Below, piece after piece: positions 1 to 5,744 of a stretch of DNA of 9,092 nt. Numbering within the stretch: position 1 is the stretch's first letter; every line of letters starts with the position of its first letter. The stretch lies in the NCBI GenBank assembly GCA_034433615.1, contig DAOUAJ010000141.1, positions 1-9,092 on the forward strand, written 5' to 3'. This DNA is from DAOUAJ01 sp034433615. Its GTDB lineage: Bacteria; Chloroflexota; Anaerolineae; DUEN01. The notes below the pieces were generated by a model. The model worked only from the letters and a program-made list of their open reading frames with translations, had not been told where the DNA came from and made no database searches. Made by a program: the position numbers and the translations under genes.

Positions 1-45
1 TAGGTGGCTGGGGGGTTAGGTGGTTGGGGGGTTAGGTGGTTGGGG
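1..45. repeat. G-rich 16-bp minisatellite, about 2.8 copies, cut by the window edge
   Basis: Units begin at 1, 17 and 33. Each reads TAGGTGG(C/T)TGGGG followed by GGT, and the third decays after 45. The unit differs by a single C/T change between copies 1 and 2. Runs of four to six G at 10-15, 26-31 and 42-45, with GG pairs between them, give G-quadruplex potential on the plus strand. The array lies directly upstream of the tadC ribosome binding site, so it would be in the leader or in the gap after an upstream tad gene. How far it extends to the left is not visible. Confidence 0.85.
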
Positions 46-49
46 TGCT

Positions 50-79
50 AAGGAGTGCGGACTATGGACTATGGACTAA
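50..79 (+). promoter_or_regulatory. tadC ribosome binding site, merging into a GGACTAT heptamer array
   Basis: AAGGAG at 50-55 is a strong Shine-Dalgarno sequence, 8 nt before the ATG at 64. The GTG at 55 overlaps the last base of this motif and so is an unlikely start. Three tandem heptamers (GGACTAT, GGACTAT, GGACTAA) occupy 59-79, so the start codon and first codons of tadC are themselves made of the repeat. The same heptamer family recurs upstream of cpaF at 3044-3070. Confidence 0.75.
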
Positions 80-987
80 TCATCAGTGGACTGGTTGCCG
101 CCAGCGTTGCCTCCCTGTGGATCGCGCTCTACAAGCCACGAGACACCCCTTCGGTTCGCGAACGGTTTGCGCGATACGTGGAGACGAGACTTTCGGTCGA
201 GGAGATTGAGCTGCAACAGCCCCTGAGCGAGCGGGTGTTCAAGCCGCTCTTCCGCAAAGTGCTGCAGCAGGTGGGCCAATTCAGCCCGGCCGGCAACCTG
301 GAGGCGATCGCCCGCAAGTTGATCGTCGCCGGTCATCCGGGGGGGCTCAGCCCTATTGATTTCATCGGACTAAAGGTCCTATCTGGCCTGTGTGTCGGTG
401 GCCTGACTATGGCATATCTCCTCATTCGCGACGTAGCGCCGATGGCCGCCTTCCTTTTCGGAATCGCGGCAGGGCTGGCCGGACAGCTCCTGCCCAATAT
501 GTGGCTCAGTAACCGCATCAAGCAACGTCGGGCAGCCATTACCAAGGCGTTGCCCGATGCCCTGGACATGCTCACCATCTGCGTAGACGCCGGGCTGGGC
601 TTTGATGCTGCGTTGCTCAAGGTGGGAGAGAAATGGGATAATCCCCTGAGCCGGGAGTTTGCCCGCGTCGTCAGCGAGATTCGTATGGGCGTCCGTCGGG
701 TCGAGGCCATGCGCCACATGGCCGAGCGTACCGATGTCCCGGAGGTGCACGCCTTCGTGGCCGTACTCATTCAGGCTGATCGCCTTGGCGTCAGCATTGT
801 TAACGTCTTACATGTGCAATCCGCCCAGTTACGGATGCGGCGGCGCCAACGGGCAGAGGAACAGGCACGCAAAGCATCCACTAAAATGCTCTTCCCACTC
901 GTCTTGTTCATCTTTCCGGCTTTGTTCGCAGTGATCCTGGGGCCGGCTGTGCCTCGTTTCATTGAGGCCTTCGCGAACATGAAGTAA
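64..987 (+). CDS. tadC: Tad pilus inner-membrane platform protein TadC (type II secretion F domain)
   Basis: TadC, with TadB, forms the inner-membrane platform on which the CpaF/TadA ATPase acts to assemble Tad/Flp-type pili. The 307-residue product has an N-terminal membrane segment (about residues 5-23, LIISGLVAASVASLWIAL), two central segments (about 101-122 and 127-147) and a C-terminal one (about 277-297). The T2SSF domain spans about 165-293. It contains the typical stretch LPDALDMLTICVDAGLGFDAAL, then a GVRRVEAMRHMAERTDVPE region, and a basic RMRRRQRAEEQARKA helix before the last membrane segment. Length and topology fit TadC rather than the longer GspF/PilC family, which has two T2SSF domains. 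I chose ATG 64 over GTG 55 because AAGGAG at 50-55 is correctly spaced only for the ATG. A tadB gene would be expected just left of the window. TadB is the main alternative identity, but the short N-terminal region and position favour TadC. Confidence 0.85.
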   Translation: MDYGLIISGLVAASVASLWIALYKPRDTPSVRERFARYVETRLSVEEIELQQPLSERVFKPLFRKVLQQVGQFSPAGNLEAIARKLIVAGHPGGLSPIDFIGLKVLSGLCVGGLTMAYLLIRDVAPMAAFLFGIAAGLAGQLLPNMWLSNRIKQRRAAITKALPDALDMLTICVDAGLGFDAALLKVGEKWDNPLSREFARVVSEIRMGVRRVEAMRHMAERTDVPEVHAFVAVLIQADRLGVSIVNVLHVQSAQLRMRRRQRAEEQARKASTKMLFPLVLFIFPALFAVILGPAVPRFIEAFANMK

Positions 988-1003
988 CCCTGGCCTGACA
1001 GCC

Positions 1004-1038
1004 AGCCTGTCCTGTGCCGGACAGGCACAGAACAGGCT
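1004..1038 (+). repeat. Strong hairpin in the tadC-TPR gene gap
   Basis: AGCCTGTCCTGTGCC (1004-1018) pairs with GGCACAGAACAGGCT (1024-1038) at 14 of 15 positions around the 5-nt loop GGACA. An alternative, mutually exclusive hairpin pairs CCTGTCC (1006-1012) with GGACAGG (1019-1025). No T-run follows, so it is not a standard intrinsic terminator. It may be an mRNA-processing or stability element, or a REP-like repeat. Confidence 0.7.
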
Positions 1039-1071
1039 TGACCCGTCGTAGTGGAGACAGGTGGAGGTGAC

Positions 1072-2985
1072 ATGGCTACTTACGGAGCCTGGCCTGACAA
1101 CCAAGACCGGCTTGACCAAGTCAAGGAACAGTTTCGACCTATCAGCCTGGAATTGGATGGCGATTATCAAACCGCGCTCCAACATCTGCAAGCGGGACGC
1201 TGGGATGAGGCGATACAAACCCTGACCGCTCTTCGGGAAAGGTACCCGCAGCGTCAGGAGTTGGAATCCCTGCTGGAACACGCCCAGATTAAGGCAAGTT
1301 TGGAGAAGAAAAAACCAGCCGTCACTCGCTACCGGCTACCCTTGCAATCTATCCTGGCGGCCAGGCCAGGGCTTATGCTCTACCTGCGCCGGCTCGCCAT
1401 CTTCGTGATGATCTTGCTGGCCGCATTTGCGGTGTCTCTGGCGTACTGGAACGTCATCGCTCCTGCTCAAGCGGAACGGACGCGGCAGGCTGAGCAGGCT
1501 CGTCTGTTACAAGAGGGGCAACAGGCGCTGGCCGTGGGGGCTTACGCTCGAGCAGCCGATTCCTTCCGTCAGCTTCTGGCCCAGGTGCCGGATAGCATCC
1601 CCGCGCGTGAGGGGTTGGCTCTGGCCGAGGAGCGTCTGACGCTGTCTGAGAAATACCAGGCTGCTATGGGATTGCAACAGGCGGGGCGCCTTCAGGAAGC
1701 CCTGGAAGCCTTCCGACGTCTAGAGGCGGCCGCGCCCGGCTACGCCGATGTTTCCCAACGTATTGAGACGCTGAAACGCAAACTGGATGTCCAGCGCTAC
1801 TACGAGGAGGCAAACCAGGCGTATACAGAAGGCCGATGGCCTGAAGCGATAACCGCATACGAGGCCGTGCGCAACCTGGACGCCGATTTTCAGCGCCAGG
1901 AGGTGACCCAACGACTCTTCGACAGTTACCGCCGCCAGGCTGATGTACTTATCACCCGCCCGGATAACGCAGCCGCCGCGGCCCGCCAGGCGATTGACTT
2001 GCTCAATCTGGCCCTCAGCCTTCGTCCACGGGACGCCGAAGCGACGACCACCCGTGCCCAGCTCTATTACTACCTGGAAGGGTACGCAGCGTTGATGGCT
2101 CAGCAGTGGGACCAGGCGGCTCGCCACTTCGAGATCCTTTACAGCCAGTCGCCTCAATTCCTGGGCGGCGTCCTGGCTAGCCACCTGTATCAGATCTACC
2201 TGGAGCAAGGCGCAGCTTACGAGGCCCAAGAGGAGTACATCCAGGCGTTCGAGCGTTACCGCCTGGCCGCTTCGTTGCCGGTCAGTGATACGAGCGAGGC
2301 CCGCCGACGCATGGAAATCCTCTTGCCATGGACCATTCCTACTGCCACGCCGACGCCAACGCCAACGCCGGGGCCGACACCGACGCCAACGGCCGTGCCG
2401 CTTCCCCTCAGCGCCTATCGCGGGTGGATCGCTTTCAGGACGGACCGCGGTGGGGGTAGCAGCGTTTACGTCATGCGGCCTGACGGCTCTAGACCCCGCC
2501 CCGTGAGCGACCCGGAGAACTTTGCACAACTGGAAGAGCGGGAAGCCTATTCGCCGGACGGGACCCGACGCGTCTACAACGAGGGGGATGATAAATCAAC
2601 CCCCCTTTACATCTGGCGCTACGACGTGCCCCCTGCCTGGGAGCACAGACGTCAGCTCCTCGATAACAGCGCCATCAACTACCAGCCGGCCTGGTCTCCC
2701 CAGGGCAACCTGATCGCTTTTGTGTCCCAAAAGAGCGGTGGTGATGAAATCTGGGTCGTCAGCGCAGACGAACGAGAGGAGCATCCCACCCCCAAACGTC
2801 TGACCTTCAACGATTGGGAATGGGACAAGCATCCCACCTGGTCACCCGACAGCCAGTACATCGCTTTCTGGTCCAACCGGGAGACGGGACGCTCGCAGAT
2901 TTGGATTATGCGAGCCGATGGCAGCAATCCGGTCAACATCAGCCGTAACGAGTTCAACGATTGGGACCCCGTTTGGATTAAGTGA
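1072..2985 (+). CDS. Membrane-anchored TPR and PD40 beta-propeller protein of the Tad locus
   Basis: The exact function is unknown. From ATG 1072 the product is 637 residues. A short cytoplasmic part has one TPR-like unit (about 33-75, ...ALQHLQAGRWDEAIQTL...), followed by a basic stretch and one membrane helix (about 108-126, LAIFVMILLAAFAVSLAYW). Outside the membrane, TPR-like repeats follow (about 140-415, e.g. LLQEGQQALAVGAYARAADS and ANQAYTEGRWPEAITAYE). A Thr-Pro linker comes next (about 423-440, TATPTPTPTPGPTPTPT), and then about four PD40/TolB-like blades (451-637) with SPDG/SPQG/SPDS turns and YVMRPDGS, IWVVSADE and IWIMRADGS strands. The GGAGGTGA ribosome site at 1063-1070 supports ATG 1072 over the in-frame GTG 1051, which lies upstream of that site. 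It lies between tadC and cpaF, so by context it may be a TadD-like assembly factor or a surface-exposed pilus accessory protein. That role is inferred from TPR content and position only. Confidence 0.8.
   Translation: MATYGAWPDNQDRLDQVKEQFRPISLELDGDYQTALQHLQAGRWDEAIQTLTALRERYPQRQELESLLEHAQIKASLEKKKPAVTRYRLPLQSILAARPGLMLYLRRLAIFVMILLAAFAVSLAYWNVIAPAQAERTRQAEQARLLQEGQQALAVGAYARAADSFRQLLAQVPDSIPAREGLALAEERLTLSEKYQAAMGLQQAGRLQEALEAFRRLEAAAPGYADVSQRIETLKRKLDVQRYYEEANQAYTEGRWPEAITAYEAVRNLDADFQRQEVTQRLFDSYRRQADVLITRPDNAAAAARQAIDLLNLALSLRPRDAEATTTRAQLYYYLEGYAALMAQQWDQAARHFEILYSQSPQFLGGVLASHLYQIYLEQGAAYEAQEEYIQAFERYRLAASLPVSDTSEARRRMEILLPWTIPTATPTPTPTPGPTPTPTAVPLPLSAYRGWIAFRTDRGGGSSVYVMRPDGSRPRPVSDPENFAQLEEREAYSPDGTRRVYNEGDDKSTPLYIWRYDVPPAWEHRRQLLDNSAINYQPAWSPQGNLIAFVSQKSGGDEIWVVSADEREEHPTPKRLTFNDWEWDKHPTWSPDSQYIAFWSNRETGRSQIWIMRADGSNPVNISRNEFNDWDPVWIK
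2341..2399 (+). repeat. ACGCCN hexamer repeat coding the Thr-Pro linker
   Basis: In-frame ACG-CCN and ACA-CCG units, interrupted once by GGG-CCG, encode the alternating Thr-Pro linker between the TPR and propeller domains. Such low-complexity hexamers can change length by slippage without breaking the frame, so linker length may vary between strains. Thr-Pro linkers in extracytoplasmic proteins are common in Chloroflexota (general knowledge). Confidence 0.8.
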
Positions 2986-2996
2986 AAAATCCACAA

Positions 2997-3070
2997 TCCC
3001 TAGTCCACAGTCCTCAGTTAGTCCATTCGGGCCACCAGCAACAGACTGTGGACTAAGGACTGTAGACTGA
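2997..3070. repeat. Inverted pair of degenerate heptamer arrays upstream of cpaF
   Basis: TAGTCCACAGTC (3001-3012) is the exact inverse of GACTGTGGACTA (3044-3055). After one mismatch the pairing extends to TCC (2997-2999) and GGA (3057-3059). The right side is a heptamer series GACTGTG, GACTAAG, GACTGTA, GACTGAT (3044-3071). The left side holds the same family in the opposite orientation. The intervening 31 nt show no gene. The array almost fills the 99-bp gap and ends just before the cpaF ribosome site AGGAG (3073-3077, 7 nt from ATG 3085). Confidence 0.75.
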
Positions 3071-3084
3071 TCAGGAGATCAACC

Positions 3085-4482
3085 ATGGCATTATTTTCTC
3101 GTGATACCGATCGGAAGGATGGTGTAACGGCCTTAAGACAAGTCAAACCGGTGCCGGAGCGGCCACCGGTGGCCGCCGAGGCCGCCGCGGCTCTGCCGAC
3201 TTCCTTGCCGCCGGCTTATCTGAATGTCAAGCAGCGCGTCCAGCAACGTCTGATCAATGAAGTCAATCCCAACACTGACCTGTCCAACGTCGAAGAGGCG
3301 CGTCGCATCATCGAGCCCATCTACGCAGATGCGCTGGTCGAAGCTAACCTCGTGCTGAACCGCAGCGAGCGGCAGCGGCTCTTTGAACTGATCATGGCCG
3401 AAATCTTAGGATACGGCCCCATCCAACCCTTGCTCGAAGACGATACGATTACCGAAGTGATGGTCAATGGGCCTAAACAGGTCTACATCGAGCGCGATGG
3501 CAAGTTACAGCGCGTGCCCATCACCTTTGAGGATAACGATCATGTCCTCAGGATCATCGAACGCATCGTGGCTCCTCTGGGACGACGCATTGATGAGAGC
3601 TCCCCCATGGTAGATGGACGCCTGCCAGATGGTTCACGTGTCAACGCCGTCATCCCGCCCATCTCTCTGGTAGGGCCATGCATCACCATCCGCAAGTTCG
3701 CCAAGATCCCTTTTACGGTGGATGATCTCATCCGCTTTGGGACGTTGACCCCTGAGGCGGCTAAGTTCCTGGAGGCTGCGGTTAAGGCGCGACTCAACAT
3801 CATCGTGTCCGGTGGCACGGGCTCTGGCAAGACTACGTTGCTCAACGTGCTCTCGGCTTTTATCCCGCCCGATGAACGGATCATCACCATCGAGGACTCT
3901 GCCGAGCTACAGCTCAAACAGGAACACGTGGTGCGACTGGAGTCCCGGCCGGCCAACATCGAGGGCAGAGGCCGGGTCACGATCCGTGATCTGGTGGTCA
4001 ACGCGCTGCGCATGCGCCCCGAACGTATCGTTGTGGGCGAGGTGCGCGCGGGCGAGGCGTTGGACATGCTCCAGGCTATGAACACCGGGCATGACGGATC
4101 GCTGACCACGGCTCACTCGAACAGCCCGCGCGATACCCTGGCCCGTATTGAGACTATGGTGATGATGGCCGGCATGGAGTTGCCCCTGAAGGCCATCCGG
4201 CAGCAGATCGCCTCGGCCATTGACCTGATCGTCCATGCTGAGCGCCTGCGCGATGGCTCCCGCCGGGTGGTGAAGATATCCGAGGTGTTGGGTATGGAGG
4301 GTGATACGATCTTGATGCAAGACGTCTTTGAGTTTGTGGAGGAGAGGATGGAAGGGGAAAAGATTATCGGTCGCCTGAAGCCCACGGGCCTGCGCCCCAA
4401 AGCGATGGAGAAGATCGAGCGGGCCCACATCTATCTCGGCCCGGAAATCTTCGGGCAAGAGGCAGTTTACCGCAGGCGGTAG
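3085..4482 (+). CDS. cpaF: Tad pilus assembly ATPase CpaF/TadA (type II/IV secretion ATPase)
   Basis: This cytoplasmic hexameric ATPase powers pilin polymerisation through the TadB/TadC platform. The 465 residues match the usual family length. About 45 residues of variable N-terminus lead into the N-terminal domain (AEILGYGPIQPLLEDDTITEVMVNG, then RIDESSPMVDGRLPDGSRVNAV). The catalytic domain has all hallmark motifs intact: Walker A GGTGSGKTT (243-251, Lys249), Asp box IITIEDSAEL (266-275), atypical Walker B RIVVGEVR (314-321, Glu319), and His box MNTGHDGSLTTAH (332-344). AGGAG at 3073-3077 is spaced 7 nt from ATG. It sits third in the run after tadC and the TPR/propeller gene. Many Tad clusters instead place cpaF before tadB and tadC, so this order is rearranged. 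There is no FHA or other extra domain. VirB11-type ATPases are the alternative, but the length and the tadC neighbour argue for CpaF. Confidence 0.95.
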   Translation: MALFSRDTDRKDGVTALRQVKPVPERPPVAAEAAAALPTSLPPAYLNVKQRVQQRLINEVNPNTDLSNVEEARRIIEPIYADALVEANLVLNRSERQRLFELIMAEILGYGPIQPLLEDDTITEVMVNGPKQVYIERDGKLQRVPITFEDNDHVLRIIERIVAPLGRRIDESSPMVDGRLPDGSRVNAVIPPISLVGPCITIRKFAKIPFTVDDLIRFGTLTPEAAKFLEAAVKARLNIIVSGGTGSGKTTLLNVLSAFIPPDERIITIEDSAELQLKQEHVVRLESRPANIEGRGRVTIRDLVVNALRMRPERIVVGEVRAGEALDMLQAMNTGHDGSLTTAHSNSPRDTLARIETMVMMAGMELPLKAIRQQIASAIDLIVHAERLRDGSRRVVKISEVLGMEGDTILMQDVFEFVEERMEGEKIIGRLKPTGLRPKAMEKIERAHIYLGPEIFGQEAVYRRR

Positions 4483-4487
4483 GCGCG

Positions 4488-4847
4488 ATGCAAATCCTTA
4501 ATGCGACGCGCAACATCAGCCTGGCCACCCATGCCCGCGTGGCTGATAACCTCTGGAGCCGGGGCCGCGGCTTGATCGGCTCGCAGCCACTACGGCCTGG
4601 TGAAGCCCTCGTCATTCGGCCGTGTAAGGGGGTTCACACCTGGTTCATGTCGTATCCCATTGACGTCCTCTACGTGGATCATGCCGATCAGGTGCTGGAT
4701 ATGGATGAGGCGATGATGCCCTGGCGGCTAGGACGACCGCGCGCCCGATCCAGGTACGTGATTGAACTGCCCGCCGGCACCATCCAGCGCACGGGTACAC
4801 AAGTGAGCGATCAATTGGTGCTGGCCATTGGTTTGACACGTTCCTGA
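4488..4847 (+). CDS. DUF192 family protein
   Basis: A 119-residue protein of the uncharacterised DUF192 family (Pfam PF02643), of unknown biochemical function. Recognisable family segments are LWSRGRGLIGSQPLRPGEAL (about 22-41), the core IRPCKGVHTWFMSYPIDVLY (about 43-62), a VLDMDEAMMPWRLGRPRARS stretch and the terminal VIELPAGT (about 91-98). The length matches single-domain members. I see no signal peptide, although many DUF192 proteins elsewhere are exported. It starts 5 bp after the cpaF stop codon with no clear Shine-Dalgarno sequence, so it is probably translationally coupled and part of the Tad operon. Its C-terminal codons overlap the -35 box of the alaX promoter. A role in pilus biogenesis is suggested by this linkage only. 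Confidence 0.88.
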   Translation: MQILNATRNISLATHARVADNLWSRGRGLIGSQPLRPGEALVIRPCKGVHTWFMSYPIDVLYVDHADQVLDMDEAMMPWRLGRPRARSRYVIELPAGTIQRTGTQVSDQLVLAIGLTRS

Positions 4848-4861
4848 TACCATGGTATAGT
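4833..4861 (+). promoter_or_regulatory. Sigma70-type promoter of alaX with a 12-bp palindrome in the spacer/-10
   Basis: A perfect -35 TTGACA (4833-4838) is separated by 17 bp from the -10 TATAGT (4856-4861), which predicts a start near 4868 and a leader of about 20 nt. The -35 lies inside the last codons of the DUF192 gene. ATACCATGGTAT (4847-4858) is a perfect 12-bp palindrome overlapping the -10 and could be an operator. This makes alaX an independent unit despite the 41-bp gap. Confidence 0.6.
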
Positions 4862-4888
4862 CATATCGTCTGATGTGGAGGCATCACG

Positions 4889-5614
4889 ATGACAGACCTG
4901 CTTTACCAGACCGACAGTTACCTGCGCGAGTTTCCGGCGCGGGTCATCGCTGTGGAGGAGGCAACGAACGCCGTAGCCCTCGATCGCACGGCCTTTTACC
5001 CGGGCGGCGGTGGCCAGCCTCACGATCTGGGCTGGTTAGAGATCGCCGGTCAGAGCTTGTCCGTTACCAGCCTAAAGCGAACGGGAGACGCTCTCTGGCA
5101 CGTGTTGGACCTGTCCCGGGGGGGCAGTCTGCCGGCCGTGGGTGTGGAAGTGCTCGGCCGGCTGGACTGGGAACGCCGTTACGCGCTGATGCGCACCCAC
5201 ACAGCACTGCATATCCTGTGCGGCGTGATCTGGCGGGATTATGGTGCTCAGGTGACAGGTGGTAACATGGAGCCCGGTCAGGCGCGCATGGACTTTGAGT
5301 TCGAGCGCATGCAGGCGGACCTGGTCCACGAGATCGAAGGGAAGATTAACCAGGAGGTGGCCGCGGCGCGCGACGTGCGGGTACGCATCCTGCCTCGCGA
5401 GGAGGCTTTCCAGATCCCTGACCTGATCCGTACCAAGATTAACCTGCTGCCTGAGCATATCACCGAAGTGCGCACGGTGGAGATCATCGGGCTGGACCTA
5501 CAGGCTGACGGCGGCACGCACGTGGCCAACACCCGCGAGGTGGGGCCAATTCAGATCGTGGATTACAAGAGCAAGGGGCGCATCAACAAACGGCTGGTCA
5601 TCGCGCTGAGATGA
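4889..5614 (+). CDS. alaX: Alanyl-tRNA editing protein AlaX (trans-editing deacylase)
   Basis: AlaX is a free-standing homologue of the AlaRS editing domain. It hydrolyses Ser- or Gly-tRNA(Ala) in the cytoplasm. The 241-residue length fits the AlaX-M class: a short N-terminal domain plus the editing domain, without the extra C-terminal region of AlaX-L. Visible motifs are the Gly-rich AFYPGGGGQPHDLG (35-48), the first zinc motif HTALH (His104, His108) and the second zinc motif region ADGGTHVANTREVG (206-219, His211). The second site normally reads Cys-x-x-x-His; here the Cys position is Asp207. Asp can be a zinc ligand, so this need not mean loss of function. ATG 4889 is preceded by GGAGG (4877-4881, spacing 7). 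The gene has its own promoter just upstream and faces the GH2 gene tail to tail. Confidence 0.9.
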   Translation: MTDLLYQTDSYLREFPARVIAVEEATNAVALDRTAFYPGGGGQPHDLGWLEIAGQSLSVTSLKRTGDALWHVLDLSRGGSLPAVGVEVLGRLDWERRYALMRTHTALHILCGVIWRDYGAQVTGGNMEPGQARMDFEFERMQADLVHEIEGKINQEVAAARDVRVRILPREEAFQIPDLIRTKINLLPEHITEVRTVEIIGLDLQADGGTHVANTREVGPIQIVDYKSKGRINKRLVIALR

Positions 5615-5655
5615 GCTGCCTGGTAAGGATTGTTTAACTTCATTTCCGGTGATCC

Positions 5656-5704
5656 CCGCAATTAACTTGCGGATATCCGCCCTTTGGCCCGGCTTTTACC
5701 GGGC
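5656..5704. terminator. Two small hairpins in the convergent alaX/GH2 gap, weak terminator candidates
   Basis: CCGCAA (5656-5661) pairs with TTGCGG (5667-5672) over a 5-nt loop. GCCCGG (5687-5692) pairs with CCGGGC (5699-5704) over CTTTTA. The second is followed on the plus strand by TTAGATTC, a poor U-tract. No T-run follows on the minus strand. They sit where both genes need to end, 41-130 bp past the stop codons, but the evidence for intrinsic termination is weak. Nothing else is visible in 5615-5744. Confidence 0.4.
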
Positions 5705-5744
5705 TTAGATTCGGCCCTTGAGCGAAATTGTCACCCCATTCACG

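Noticed and set aside
55..63. GTG start for tadC, adding three residues
   Set aside because: The GTG overlaps the AAGGAG ribosome site at 50-55, whereas ATG 64 is correctly spaced.
1051..1071. GTG start for the TPR/propeller gene
   Set aside because: The GGAGGTGA site at 1063-1070 lies downstream of the GTG and serves ATG 1072. The extra residues METGGGD are just the translated ribosome site.
1720..2529. 269-codon open frame on the minus strand inside the TPR/propeller gene
   Set aside because: It is antisense to a gene with clear domains and has no family motif. It reflects GC-rich codon bias on the opposite strand.
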